This document shows positions 6,173 through 14,831 of a DNA stretch of 24,719 nt, piece by piece (the first letter of the stretch is position 1; each line of letters begins with the position of its first letter). The translations under genes were made by a program, and so were the position numbers. The notes below the pieces were generated by a model. That model saw only the letters and a program-made list of their open reading frames with translations, was not told the DNA's origin and did no database searches. The DNA is from an uncultured Phascolarctobacterium sp. Lineage in GTDB: Bacteria; Bacillota; Negativicutes; Acidaminococcales; Acidaminococcaceae. Location: positions 1-24,719 of the forward strand of contig UQWU01000025.1 of assembly GCA_900544885.1 (NCBI GenBank), read 5' to 3'.

Positions 6173-6792
6173 ATAGAAAAATATTGCTGGAAATATGTCT
6201 GGTGGTAATGTTGGTGAGCATTGCTGGATATATTTTATTTTTACCTTTTCCTTTTGCTTTGTTTTTATCTGTTATGAGTTTATGCTTTGCGGCAGGGCTA
6301 ACATATTGTTACCGAAACATCATATTCAAAAGTCCGATAGAGTATTTTGTTTTAATTGTTTTTATGGTGTTAATCTGCTTAGCGTTAGTTATTCAGAATG
6401 GTAAAATAAGGACGGCATTTTTCCTTATGAGTTTATATCCGCTTATACGTCTGTTGATTAATTTCATTACCCAGGAAAAATCTGTTGGTAGTAGGCAGAA
6501 TATGGTTTATCTTGATACAGTAAATATTGCAGATATTACGCAAAAATTGCAATTAGCCTACGATAAACGTTGCGAAGAAGTACAAAAAGAACTTTTAAGA
6601 TTAAATAAGGCAGAGCAGATTAAATATCAGCAGCAATTGTTAGCATTACAAAAACAGTATAAAGCAGAGCTGGTGATGGCGGCTAAATCATTTAGCGGCG
6701 AGCGGGATGCTTATGAGCTGATACAAAAGCAATTGTTAGAATATGATGAGCAATTAAAGCTTTTGCATAAGCAAATAAATAATTCTATATAA
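6169..6792 (+). CDS. membrane protein with C-terminal coiled coil, unrecognised
   Basis: The 207-aa product has about four hydrophobic segments in residues 6-105. A charged, glutamine- and lysine-rich helical region from about 115 to the end (KLQLAYDKRCEEVQKELLRL and on) is likely a coiled coil. I recognise no family. It overlaps the previous gene by four bases (ATGA) and has no ribosome binding site of its own beyond the upstream coding region, so translation probably depends on the upstream gene. The pair lies between DUF2284 and a class A penicillin-binding protein that has its own promoter, so a cell-envelope role is possible but only suggested by position. Confidence 0.65.
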   Translation: MNRKILLEICLVVMLVSIAGYILFLPFPFALFLSVMSLCFAAGLTYCYRNIIFKSPIEYFVLIVFMVLICLALVIQNGKIRTAFFLMSLYPLIRLLINFITQEKSVGSRQNMVYLDTVNIADITQKLQLAYDKRCEEVQKELLRLNKAEQIKYQQQLLALQKQYKAELVMAAKSFSGERDAYELIQKQLLEYDEQLKLLHKQINNSI

Positions 6793-6886
6793 ATTTATTT
6801 TATCAGTAAATATTATCGTGGTTTGGAGAAGTATATGTAGTTTAGAGGTGCTGATTATACAAAAATTTTACCTTGAGCTAATTCTT

Positions 6887-6915
6887 ATGACAAAATATCA
6901 CGGAAATGATATAAT
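6887..6915 (+). promoter_or_regulatory. promoter of the penicillin-binding protein gene
   Basis: ATGACA (6887-6892), a 17-bp spacer and TATAAT (6910-6915) preceded by TGA make a strong extended -10 promoter 54 bases before the start codon. Confidence 0.75.
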
Positions 6916-6968
6916 AAGAACGATATACAAAGTTACCTTCCCCAATCTTTTTAGAACCGAGGTATATT

Positions 6969-9032
6969 ATGCTTAAAATTTTAAAAACTATCATCATCTG
7001 CTTACTATCACTAGGCATCATGGGAGTTTCCATTTTATATGGCTTTTCCAGTTTCTTCGCTCCGCCAAATATGGACGAAACACTGATTCCGGATGCCGCA
7101 TCTCAATTTTATGATATTAATGGTAATGCGATTTACACTACTTTGTCCGAGGAGCGTCGTATTCCCGTTACTATTAATGACATTCCTAAACATGTTCAAC
7201 AAGCTTTTATCGCTATCGAGGATAACCGTTTTTATGAACATGGTGGTATTGACTATCGTGGTACAGCCCGTGCATTAGTTTCTACTCTTAGCGGTAGTGA
7301 GGTACAGGGTGGCTCAACTATTACTCAACAGTTAGCGAAAAATGCTTTCCTGACTCAAGAGCGTAGTATTATCCGTAAGATTAAAGAAGCATTTATTGCT
7401 AAAGAACTGGAACATAAATACACTAAAGATGAAATTCTGACCATGTATTTGAATCAGATTTATTTTGGTCAAGGTGCTTATGGTATTGAAAGTGCTTCTA
7501 TGTATTATTTCGGCAAGCATGTTAAGCAATTAGACGTTGCTGAGGCTGCAACTTTAGCTGCTATTCCTAAAAGTCCTAACTATTTCAATCCCTTTGAAAA
7601 TCCGCAGGAAAGTAAAAAACGTCAAGAGCTTGTAATTGACCAAATGGTAAAATATGGCCTTATTTCTGCTGAAGATGGTGCTGCAGCAAAGGCTGAAAAA
7701 TTATCATTCAATACTTATCACAAAAAATCTACTGACCCTCGTTCCTATTTCTTTGATATGATTACACAAAAGGTAATTGAAGAAGTAGGTGCAGATGCTC
7801 TGTACAAAGGTGGCTTGAAAATTTACACCACTTTGGACAGTGATATGCAACGTGCAGCTGAAAGGGCAATGAAGCATCTGCCGACTTATTATACTGATGG
7901 TAAAAAGATTACTCAACCGCAGATGGCTCTTGTAGCTATAGATCCTACTACTGGTTACGTTAAAGCTATGATTGGTGGTCGTGGTGATGACAAATTCAAT
8001 CGTGCAACATTAGCAGTACGTCAGCCTGGTTCTGCTTTCAAGCCTTTTGTTTATCTGACTGCTATGCAAAATGGTTATACTCCTGCCAGTGTTATTGAAG
8101 ATAAAGTAGAAGAATTTTCTCCTGGTTGGAAACCGCAAAACTCTGACCGTAAAGAGCATGGTAAGGTAAGTCTGCGTAGTGCTTTGATCCGTTCTTTGAA
8201 CGTACCTACTGTTAAATTAGCCCAAGAAGTAGGTGTGGATAAGATTATTGCTAATGCTGAAAAAATGGGTATTTCTACGATGGTAGAATCCGGTGCTTAT
8301 AGCGATGCTAATCTGGCTATGGCTTTAGGTGGTTTAAGTAAAGGTGTTAATCCGTTAGAAATGGCAGCTGCTTATGGAGTCCTGGCTACTAACGGTATGT
8401 ATTGCAAACCAATTGCTTTGCTGAAAATCGTAGACCGTGAAGGTAAAGTACTGTATGAAGCGAAAAAATCTGAAGCTAAACGTGTTATTGATGCTGAAGC
8501 TGCTTATCTGACTACTAATATGATGCAAGATGTATTTGTGAGTGGTACTGCTAGTGGAATGGGTATCGGTAGGCAGGCAGCAGGTAAAACAGGTACTACT
8601 GATACTTATATCGATGCCTGGTTCGTAGGCTATACTCCTAATTTGAGTACAGCAGTATGGGTCGGTGACGATAATAACAAGCCTATGAATTATATGTATG
8701 GTAGTGGTGCTCCGCTTTCTATCTGGCATGACTTCATGGTTAATGCTTTAGCATCTGCTCCTGCGGCATCTTTTGTAAATCCTGGTGTTACTGTTCCGCC
8801 GGAACCTGTAATTAAACAAGATCCTAAGGATGGCAAGGATAAGAAGAAGGACAAAGATAAGGATAAAAACAAGGGTAAGGATTCTGACGTAATTGAAAAA
8901 GAGGAAGATGAAACCCAAGAGCCTTCAGTAGATAGTGAACCTGTTAAGCCTGCAAGACGCAGTATGAAAGATCGCGTTAATCAGGTTTTAGGTAAGCCTG
9001 TAGTCAGCAATCAGCCGACTCCTGCTAAATAA
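6969..9032 (+). CDS. class A penicillin-binding protein (PBP1a type)
   Basis: A bifunctional peptidoglycan synthase that polymerises lipid II and cross-links stem peptides at the outer face of the cytoplasmic membrane. The 687-aa protein has an N-terminal membrane anchor (5-30). The GT51 domain shows EDNRFYEHGG (84-93, catalytic Glu84), QGGSTITQQLAKN (113-125) and a YLNQIYFGQGAYG block (160-172). The transpeptidase domain shows SAFK (355-358, catalytic Ser355), SLN (409-411) and KTG (540-542). From about 605 to the end the protein has a non-catalytic tail with a Lys/Asp run and then Glu/Pro-rich sequence. The start follows GAGG seven bases upstream. The gene stands alone between its own promoter and a strong terminator. 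A pbpF or ponA-type name would be a guess. Confidence 0.95.
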   Translation: MLKILKTIIICLLSLGIMGVSILYGFSSFFAPPNMDETLIPDAASQFYDINGNAIYTTLSEERRIPVTINDIPKHVQQAFIAIEDNRFYEHGGIDYRGTARALVSTLSGSEVQGGSTITQQLAKNAFLTQERSIIRKIKEAFIAKELEHKYTKDEILTMYLNQIYFGQGAYGIESASMYYFGKHVKQLDVAEAATLAAIPKSPNYFNPFENPQESKKRQELVIDQMVKYGLISAEDGAAAKAEKLSFNTYHKKSTDPRSYFFDMITQKVIEEVGADALYKGGLKIYTTLDSDMQRAAERAMKHLPTYYTDGKKITQPQMALVAIDPTTGYVKAMIGGRGDDKFNRATLAVRQPGSAFKPFVYLTAMQNGYTPASVIEDKVEEFSPGWKPQNSDRKEHGKVSLRSALIRSLNVPTVKLAQEVGVDKIIANAEKMGISTMVESGAYSDANLAMALGGLSKGVNPLEMAAAYGVLATNGMYCKPIALLKIVDREGKVLYEAKKSEAKRVIDAEAAYLTTNMMQDVFVSGTASGMGIGRQAAGKTGTTDTYIDAWFVGYTPNLSTAVWVGDDNNKPMNYMYGSGAPLSIWHDFMVNALASAPAASFVNPGVTVPPEPVIKQDPKDGKDKKKDKDKDKNKGKDSDVIEKEEDETQEPSVDSEPVKPARRSMKDRVNQVLGKPVVSNQPTPAK

Positions 9033-9045
9033 AAAAATGTGCTTT

Positions 9046-9088
9046 AAAGATGGTAGAAGTATTTTAATTCTACCATCTTTCTTTTTTT
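9046..9088 (+). terminator. strong intrinsic terminator of the PBP gene
   Basis: A perfect 13-bp stem, AAAGATGGTAGAA (9046-9058) with TTCTACCATCTTT (9068-9080), has a 9-base loop and is followed by C and seven T (9082-9088). Confidence 0.9.
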
Positions 9089-9145
9089 AGAACGTGATTT
9101 ACAAATGTATCTAATCAGTTAGCGGTGGACTTATTGTTGTCATAT

Positions 9146-9197
9146 AAAAAAACGTTCCCTAGAGCAGTCTGCAAATAGATTGATCAAGAGAACGGTT
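9146..9197 (-). terminator. probable terminator of the rRNA methyltransferase gene
   Basis: On the minus strand AACCGTTCTCT (9197-9187) pairs imperfectly with AGGGAACGTT (9160-9151), with one bulge and a G-U pair. A large loop contains a small GCAGACTGC hairpin. Seven T follow (A at 9146-9152 on the plus strand). Confidence 0.5.
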
Positions 9198-9211
9198 TAA
9201 TTTTTTTCTTA

Positions 9212-10435
9212 TTATACTACTTGGAAAATGTAGAATTTTAAATAATAGGTTTCCGGTACATTCCATAAAATAGGATGATCAGGAGACTGCTGACGTGCTT
9301 CAATTTGACGCAGGGATACGTTAGCATCCTTTGCTGCATCGTGGAGCATTTTTACAAATAGCTCTTCTTTCATAAAGTGAGAGCAGGAGCAGGTCGCCAG
9401 ATAACCGCCACGGGGTAATAGTTTCATGGCTTTGAGGTTAATTTCTTTATAACCGCGGATAGCATTTTTTACAGTGCTACCGGATTTAGTAAATGCCGGT
9501 GGATCAAGTATGATAAAGTCATAAGCGTGAGAATGTTTATTGAATAAATCGCTGAGCAAGTCAAATACATTCGCCTGCAGACCTTTCATGATATGGTCAT
9601 AGCCGTTGATTTTCGCATTATGGTCAGCCATTTGTACAGCTTCGGCACTAATATCTACTGCAGTAACAGAAGCAGCACCGCCTTGAGCTGCGTTCAGAGC
9701 AAAAGAGCCGGTATGAGTGAAGCAGTCTAAGACATGTTTGCCCTTAGCAATTTTAGCGATAGCCTGACGGTTATATTTTTGGTCTAAGAAGAAACCTGTT
9801 TTTTGGCCGTTTTCTACATCTACAGTATATTCGATACTATTTTCTACGATTTCTGTAGTAACTGCACCAGGATTAGGCAGTAATGGTGTATTAAACCAGC
9901 CCTTGCCTTCCTCTAAGCCTTCTAAACGGCGGATTTTAACATCATTACGTTCAAAAAGCCCACGGACATTTTCGTCCATTTCCTGCAGAATTTTAATCAG
10001 CAGAGAAAAAATCATTTCTTTACGTACTTCGATACCTAAGGATAAGGTTTGAGTAACCAGTAAATCATTAAAGCGGTCTACAGTCAGGCCTGGAAACATA
10101 TCGGCTTCACCGAAAATTAAACGGCAGCATTTAAAATCTTGTTCGCCCATCACTGTTAAACGATAATCTAAAGCATAACGCAGACGACGCTCCCAAAATG
10201 CTTCATCAAATTTGTCATTAGTATTAGTAGAAATAATACGGACGCGGATTTTGGAGGTATCGTTGACAAAACCGGTACCTAAATATTTACCCTTGTTAGT
10301 TACTACATCAACTAAATCACCATTGTTATAACTGCCTTCAACTTTGGTAACTTCTTCGCCGAACACCCAAGGATGACCGTTGCGTGCTGCACGTTCGCCT
10401 TTGGGAGTTATATAAAATTTAGCATAATTACGCAT
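9212..10435 (-). CDS. rlmI: RlmI-like 23S rRNA (cytosine-C5) methyltransferase
   Basis: A SAM-dependent methyltransferase of the RlmI/YwbD family, which methylates a cytosine of 23S rRNA (C1962 in E. coli). The 407-aa protein has an N-terminal PUA domain (about 1-75, GHPWVFGEEV at 20-29), a middle RNA-binding part, and a Rossmann methyltransferase domain. Family marks are ENGQKTGFFLDQKYNR (208-223), VLDCFTHTGSFALNAA (235-250), LDPPAF (310-315) and TCSCS (348-352), which contains the usual catalytic cysteine position. The start at 10435 has GAGAGG upstream. It follows sfsA on the same strand by 106 bp but has its own promoter. The exact target base is inferred from the family. Confidence 0.88.
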   Translation of the reverse strand: MRNYAKFYITPKGERAARNGHPWVFGEEVTKVEGSYNNGDLVDVVTNKGKYLGTGFVNDTSKIRVRIISTNTNDKFDEAFWERRLRYALDYRLTVMGEQDFKCCRLIFGEADMFPGLTVDRFNDLLVTQTLSLGIEVRKEMIFSLLIKILQEMDENVRGLFERNDVKIRRLEGLEEGKGWFNTPLLPNPGAVTTEIVENSIEYTVDVENGQKTGFFLDQKYNRQAIAKIAKGKHVLDCFTHTGSFALNAAQGGAASVTAVDISAEAVQMADHNAKINGYDHIMKGLQANVFDLLSDLFNKHSHAYDFIILDPPAFTKSGSTVKNAIRGYKEINLKAMKLLPRGGYLATCSCSHFMKEELFVKMLHDAAKDANVSLRQIEARQQSPDHPILWNVPETYYLKFYIFQVV

Positions 10436-10499
10436 AATTCTAACCTCTCACTTACATAATCATCAGCTAGTTTCTAGCCTGTATAATTTAATATAGTAC

Positions 10500-10529
10500 A
10501 GTATACCATATTTTTTTCGTATCTGTCGA
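10500..10529 (-). promoter_or_regulatory. promoter of the rRNA methyltransferase gene
   Basis: On the minus strand TCGACA (10529-10524), an 18-bp spacer and TATACT (10505-10500) form a promoter about 65 bases before the start codon. The leader contains a small hairpin, GCTAG-AAA-CTAGC (10478-10466). Confidence 0.55.
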
Positions 10530-10541
10530 TAAAGAGCCACT

Positions 10542-11222
10542 TTAGAGTTGTATAGGCAGGGGATGGGTCAGCCGTAAGCTGTTCGGTGTAACAGAACATT
10601 CATAGACCAGTAGCTGTACACCGGCATTTTTAGCTTTGGTTAACGCTTCACCAAAGGCAGCATGAGTTTGATGATTAGGCGTAAAGTACTGCATACCACT
10701 CATCTGCACGACAAAAATGATAGCACAGGTATAGCCATCTTGTATCAAATCTGTAAGTTCACGAACGTGCTTTACACCACGTTCGGTAGGGGCATCGGGA
10801 AATTTTACTACACCGTTTTCTTCTAAAGTTACGCCTTTGACTTCGATAAATATTTTTTGTAGAGATGTTTCCAGATAGAAATCAAAGCGTGAATCGCCAT
10901 GGGTATATTCAGGTTTGAGTAGTGTCATTTTACCAAAAGGCTCTTGTTCCTGTAACCATTCTTGCACGACTTTATTTGGTGCTTGTGAATCCATGTTGAT
11001 TAATAAAGCACCTTTTTCCACAGCAATTAAGGAATATTGAGTTTTACGCTTCGGATTATCATGATGCTGCACGTAAATCGTGCAGCCAGGAAGGAGCAGC
11101 TCTTTACAGCGACCTGTATTTTTGACATGACAGTTTTCTTCTTTCCCATCCACTAAAATACGGGCGATAAATCTGTTATGGCGGGCAAGAAAAACTGCTT
11201 TTTGCATATTTTTATAAAACAT
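10542..11222 (-). CDS. sfsA: SfsA family DNA/RNA nuclease-like protein
   Basis: SfsA, the 'sugar fermentation stimulation' protein, has an OB-like N-terminal domain and a PD-(D/E)XK nuclease-like fold; its physiological role is still poorly defined. The 226-aa product shows the family blocks RHNRFIARI near the N-terminus, HVKNTGRCKELLLPG, YTHGDSRFDFYL, and EVKGVTLEENG followed by FPDAPTERGVKHVREL. The E-V-K and D-x-R-x-D elements fit the nuclease-like site. The frame extends to 11285, overlapping the upstream gene. ATG 11222 has AAAGGA five bases upstream and aligns with the start of E. coli SfsA, so I use it. It follows the DUF4127 gene by 31 bp and is probably co-transcribed. Confidence 0.92.
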   Translation of the reverse strand: MFYKNMQKAVFLARHNRFIARILVDGKEENCHVKNTGRCKELLLPGCTIYVQHHDNPKRKTQYSLIAVEKGALLINMDSQAPNKVVQEWLQEQEPFGKMTLLKPEYTHGDSRFDFYLETSLQKIFIEVKGVTLEENGVVKFPDAPTERGVKHVRELTDLIQDGYTCAIIFVVQMSGMQYFTPNHQTHAAFGEALTKAKNAGVQLLVYECSVTPNSLRLTHPLPIQL

Positions 11223-11253
11223 AGTGTTCCTTTCAAACTTAATAATTAGTGTG

Positions 11254-12930
11254 TTAGTTTTTTCTTCCTGTATGAGTATGTACATCTAGGCTGACCTCGA
11301 AAATACGGTTCCAAGGCAGACGCACACCGATAGCTAAATCGCGGAGATAATAAGCATTATGCTTATCTTCATAAAATGGTGTTCGTCCTAAATTGCTGTG
11401 TAGCAGATAGCAGCTATAAAGACTGATTTTTTTCTGTAGGGAAAATTCTGTCTGCTCTTTAGCATCCGGCATTAAGTCCGTAGGTGTAATACCAAAACTT
11501 TCTAAATAAGGACGTAGCTGTGGATGGAGTTTTTTCTGATAATAATAATCCTCTACCATACGTTCTATAGTAAATTGAAGATTTTGTGCGTAAAGGGCAG
11601 CTATTTGCTGCGGTTCGCTCTTAGCTTTTTGCAACTCGTATAAACGACCAGTGAACAGTAAAGACTGAGCAATGGCGGTACCGGAGCTGTTACTAAAGGT
11701 GTTCCAGCCTGCGTAAGCACATAAATGGTTTACAGGAACTTTTTCGTCTAATAAATATGGCAAAAGCATTTCCTCGGCGTTAAAATTAGCACTAAGGTCT
11801 ACTAAAGCCAGTCTTTTATTTTGTGCTAAGATATTACTGATAGCTTGAACCTGCTGTTTTTGCGGTAGGTGTTTTTCGTCGCCGCAGTGGATATACAAAA
11901 TGACATCAGCAGCTTGATAGTCATCAGTTATAGCTGCACCGACAAATTGCAGTTGGTTACGTATGGCTGCACCAGTGCTGACAGCCATATACGGCATATG
12001 CATAAACTCTGTATTAGGTGTGGCGAATTGAAGATAAACCTTAGGCTGCCATTTTTGTTGTTGTAAATAATAACGTGTCAGCAGTAAGGACGCAATTTCA
12101 TCGGCACCATAGGTAATGGATGTATGATGTTGCAGTTTTTCGTGTTGCATGAACTTTTGTAGCTGAAGAGCATTGCGATGGGGCAAACCAAATGGAGAAG
12201 CATCATCCTGACCGATAATAATATTGAAGGGAACTTGTGACTGCTGTTTTCTTGCCGCCTCTAGCAGGGCAAGGTTGAATTGGTGGCTGTTTTTAAATAG
12301 AGCCAGGTATTTAGCTAGAATATTATTAGGTATTTTATTTTGATATTCTAATAGTTCTTTGGTCATATAGGGATCATTGTTGATTTCTGTCATGTCCAAA
12401 AGCTGAGAATAGCGCATTAAATGAAATTGATACCAGCGGTCCGGTAAAAGCTCATCACTTACTAAAAGACGGGGAATAATGGAAAAAATGTCTATGGCTG
12501 TGTGCATACCGTTTTCTTGACGTAATTTTTGTAATCCTTGCAAAAATTTCTGTTGTTCTTTAGGCGTAACTGTAGTTTGACGCGATTGTAAAAGACTACC
12601 GTGAAGTAAGATATCTGCAGAAATGATGGCTTTTTGATAATGAGAAATATTATTATTTAGCCATTCGTAAAGTTTTTTTCTATTTGCAGGATGACGGTAG
12701 TTGTCAAGGAGTTCTTTTGGGGGTACAATTACATTTAGACCTACAATCCTGCCTAGCTTTTGAACCATAGTACTACAGACTGGACGACTATCAAGTGGTA
12801 CTAAAAGAATATTTTCCTTAATATTATTCTGGGGAAAATGTACTTCTTTTGTTGTCGGCAAAGACAGGTTTAATGTATAATATAATGCTAGGAGTAGCAC
12901 AGTTATGAAGATTAGGAATATTTTTTTCAT
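11254..12930 (-). CDS. DUF4127 family protein, membrane-anchored or exported
   Basis: The 558-aa protein opens with a hydrophobic segment (4-22) that is a signal peptide or anchor. It then shows the DUF4127 hallmark ILLVPLDSRPVC (about 40-52). Other conserved-looking blocks are SADILLHGSLLQSR (104-117), IIGQDDASPFG (about 237-247), YGADEIASLL and YAGWNTFSNSSGTAIAQ (about 409-425). The family is found in Bacillota; I know of no established biochemical function. Asp, His and Asn in these blocks could form a metal or sugar site, which is speculation. The start has AAGGAGG six bases upstream. It diverges from rsmD across 56 bp and precedes sfsA. Confidence 0.85.
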   Translation of the reverse strand: MKKIFLIFITVLLLALYYTLNLSLPTTKEVHFPQNNIKENILLVPLDSRPVCSTMVQKLGRIVGLNVIVPPKELLDNYRHPANRKKLYEWLNNNISHYQKAIISADILLHGSLLQSRQTTVTPKEQQKFLQGLQKLRQENGMHTAIDIFSIIPRLLVSDELLPDRWYQFHLMRYSQLLDMTEINNDPYMTKELLEYQNKIPNNILAKYLALFKNSHQFNLALLEAARKQQSQVPFNIIIGQDDASPFGLPHRNALQLQKFMQHEKLQHHTSITYGADEIASLLLTRYYLQQQKWQPKVYLQFATPNTEFMHMPYMAVSTGAAIRNQLQFVGAAITDDYQAADVILYIHCGDEKHLPQKQQVQAISNILAQNKRLALVDLSANFNAEEMLLPYLLDEKVPVNHLCAYAGWNTFSNSSGTAIAQSLLFTGRLYELQKAKSEPQQIAALYAQNLQFTIERMVEDYYYQKKLHPQLRPYLESFGITPTDLMPDAKEQTEFSLQKKISLYSCYLLHSNLGRTPFYEDKHNAYYLRDLAIGVRLPWNRIFEVSLDVHTHTGRKN

Positions 12931-12986
12931 GTGCAGCCTCCTTAAAAATTAGTGTCTAGTTAATTATAGCATATTGGGAGTAAAAG

Positions 12987-13553
12987 ATGAGAATTATTAC
13001 AGGAAAAGCACGTGGTTTACAGCTAACGGTACCGAAAACTTATGATGTACGTCCGACGGCTGACAGGGTAAAGGAATCTGTCTTTAATATTATTGGCAGT
13101 AAAATTATCGGTGCCCGTGTGCTTGATTTGTTTGCCGGTACAGGTAATCTTGGTTTAGAAAGCTGGAGCCGTGGTGCCGGAAGCATTACCTTTATTGATG
13201 AAAGCAAGGAATCATTACGGTTGGTGAAAAGTAATATTACTAAATGTCGTGCTGATGCTGATTGTCAGATGATTAAGGGGAGTGCGCCACAGGTTGCTGA
13301 ACGGTTAGCCATACAAGGAGAATACTTTGATTTTGCCTTTTGCGATCCGCCTTATAATAAGGGATGGGTGCAGCAGATTATTGCTGTTTTAGGTAAAAAA
13401 AGCTTTTTAAATGATGGCGGTTATTTAGTGGTTGAGCGTTCGGCTCATGATGAGCTGCCGAAGCTGCCGACTAATTGCGAGCTTGTTCGTAGTAACCGTT
13501 ATGGCGAAACTATTGTTGATTTTATTTTAGTTAGTATTTCTGTAGATTTATAA
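12987..13553 (+). CDS. rsmD: 16S rRNA (guanine(966)-N(2))-methyltransferase RsmD
   Basis: RsmD methylates N2 of G966 in 16S rRNA, near the P site of the 30S subunit, using SAM. The 188-aa protein matches the family length. It shows MRIITGKARGLQL (1-13), the R-P-T-x-D-R-V-K-E-S-V-F block (22-33), the SAM-binding VLDLFAGTGNLGLE (45-58) and the catalytic DPPY (about 119-122), with YGETIVDF near the C-terminus. The start at 12987 has GGGAG seven bases upstream. coaD follows 99 bp later, the usual neighbour in Bacillota. Nothing about it is unusual. Confidence 0.95.
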   Translation: MRIITGKARGLQLTVPKTYDVRPTADRVKESVFNIIGSKIIGARVLDLFAGTGNLGLESWSRGAGSITFIDESKESLRLVKSNITKCRADADCQMIKGSAPQVAERLAIQGEYFDFAFCDPPYNKGWVQQIIAVLGKKSFLNDGGYLVVERSAHDELPKLPTNCELVRSNRYGETIVDFILVSISVDL

Positions 13554-13652
13554 AAAATAAAAAAAGGATATATCTATTTTGTGTAGAATAAATGATAAAG
13601 ATAAAGTAGGTATTTCTTTAGCTAATTTTAGATACAACTAGGAGGTCCGGCT

Positions 13653-14144
13653 ATGCGTAGAGCGGTATGCCCAGGAAGTTTTGATCCAGTGACTAAAGGT
13701 CATATAGATATTTTTGAAAGAGCAAGTGCTATGTTTGATGAAATTATCATCAGCGTATTTCATAATCCCGGTAAGGACAAGGCAATGTTCTCTATGGAAG
13801 AAAGAGTAGAGATGCTCAGAGAAGCGACTAAACATATTCCTAATGCTCGTGTTACTTGCTTCAGTGGTTTGCTCAATGAATTCTGCCAGGAAGAACAGGC
13901 ACCTTTTATTGTTAGAGGTTTACGTGCGTTCACTGATTTTGAATATGAATTCCAACGTGCATTATTATTAAAGAAGATTGATAAACGCTTGGAAACAGTT
14001 TTTATTATGACTAACGCCAAATATTCCTTTGTAAGCTCCTCTGGCGTGCGTGAATTGGCAACCTTTGGCGGACAATTAAAAGACCTAGTTCCAGAATGCA
14101 TTGAACAACGTATTCGTGAACACGTTTATCAAAAGTTTGATTAA
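13653..14144 (+). CDS. coaD: phosphopantetheine adenylyltransferase
   Basis: CoaD joins 4'-phosphopantetheine and ATP to make dephospho-CoA, the penultimate step of CoA synthesis. The 163-aa protein has the family length. It carries the nucleotidyltransferase motif PGSFDPVTKGHIDI (7-20, with the T-x-G-H site), the IVRGLRAFTDFEYEFQ block (88-103) and the SSSGVRELA motif (128-136). AGGAGG lies eight bases before ATG 13653. The next gene starts 18 bp after its stop, so the two are likely one transcript. CoA made here supplies the phosphopantetheine arm for the ACP encoded at 23066. Confidence 0.97.
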   Translation: MRRAVCPGSFDPVTKGHIDIFERASAMFDEIIISVFHNPGKDKAMFSMEERVEMLREATKHIPNARVTCFSGLLNEFCQEEQAPFIVRGLRAFTDFEYEFQRALLLKKIDKRLETVFIMTNAKYSFVSSSGVRELATFGGQLKDLVPECIEQRIREHVYQKFD

Positions 14145-14162
14145 TAGTTCGGAGATGATGAA

Positions 14163-14777
14163 ATGATTGAACGTAGTAATACTAACGTTGCTTTAGACCG
14201 CATTTTTGATGAAGTTTATGACATGATGAATGAAGCTAAACGTATTCCGTTTTCTGATAAAATCATGTTGGATGAAACTGATTTAGTAAATGTTCTTGAT
14301 GATTTAAAAGAGGCTATTCCTCGCGAAATCAAAAGTGCAACTCAAGTTTTAGAAGAACAGAAGACCATTGTAAACAATGCTTATGCTGATGCGGAGCGTA
14401 TTGTACAACAGGCTAAGGATGAAGCAGAACGCATTATCGCTGCTGCTAATGCTGAAGCTGAGGCGAAGCTACAGCAAGAGGAAATCGTACAACAGGCTAA
14501 TGCTTTCGCTGCTGAAGTAAAAAGTAATGCTTTACGCTATCAACAGGAAACAAAATCTGCTGCTGACGAATATTCCTTGAACAATAAACGTATGTCTTTG
14601 CAATATGCAGATGATATGATGGCTTATTTGTGTCAGGAAATGCAAAAGTCCTTAGATATTCTGCATGAAAACCGCGAATGTATTAGTGCTGAAATGCAGA
14701 ATGTAGAAAATAATGTTGGTCATGATAAAGCTGTTGAAGCTACTAATGAACAAGAATCTGCAGAACAAGAACAATAA
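14163..14777 (+). CDS. coiled-coil protein next to coaD (DivIVA / ATPase subunit H-like)
   Basis: The 204-aa soluble protein has no membrane segment. Residues 55-150 form a long alanine-, glutamate- and glutamine-rich helix of the kind annotated 'V-type ATPase subunit H' or DivIVA-like (AERIVQQAKDEAERIIAAAN at 76-95). The tail after 185 is acidic. The ATPase name comes only from shared coiled-coil composition; no ATP synthase genes are near. A coiled-coil protein between coaD and the tmcAL gene is a recurring arrangement in Clostridia and Negativicutes as far as I recall. The start has GGAG eight bases upstream. The function is unknown; a scaffold or division-related role is possible. Confidence 0.75.
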   Translation: MIERSNTNVALDRIFDEVYDMMNEAKRIPFSDKIMLDETDLVNVLDDLKEAIPREIKSATQVLEEQKTIVNNAYADAERIVQQAKDEAERIIAAANAEAEAKLQQEEIVQQANAFAAEVKSNALRYQQETKSAADEYSLNNKRMSLQYADDMMAYLCQEMQKSLDILHENRECISAEMQNVENNVGHDKAVEATNEQESAEQEQ

Positions 14778-14787
14778 GCTGAAAAAT

Positions 14788-14831
14788 AAAAGGCTGTACT
14801 TTGAATTTACAAGTACAGCCTTTTTGTTTTA
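14788..14831. terminator. bidirectional terminator between convergent genes
   Basis: A perfect 14-bp stem, AAAAGGCTGTACTT (14788-14801) with AAGTACAGCCTTTT (14811-14824), has a 9-base loop. It is followed by TTTTTG on the plus strand and TTTTATTTTTC on the minus strand. It serves the coiled-coil gene (plus) and tmcAL (minus). Confidence 0.9.
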
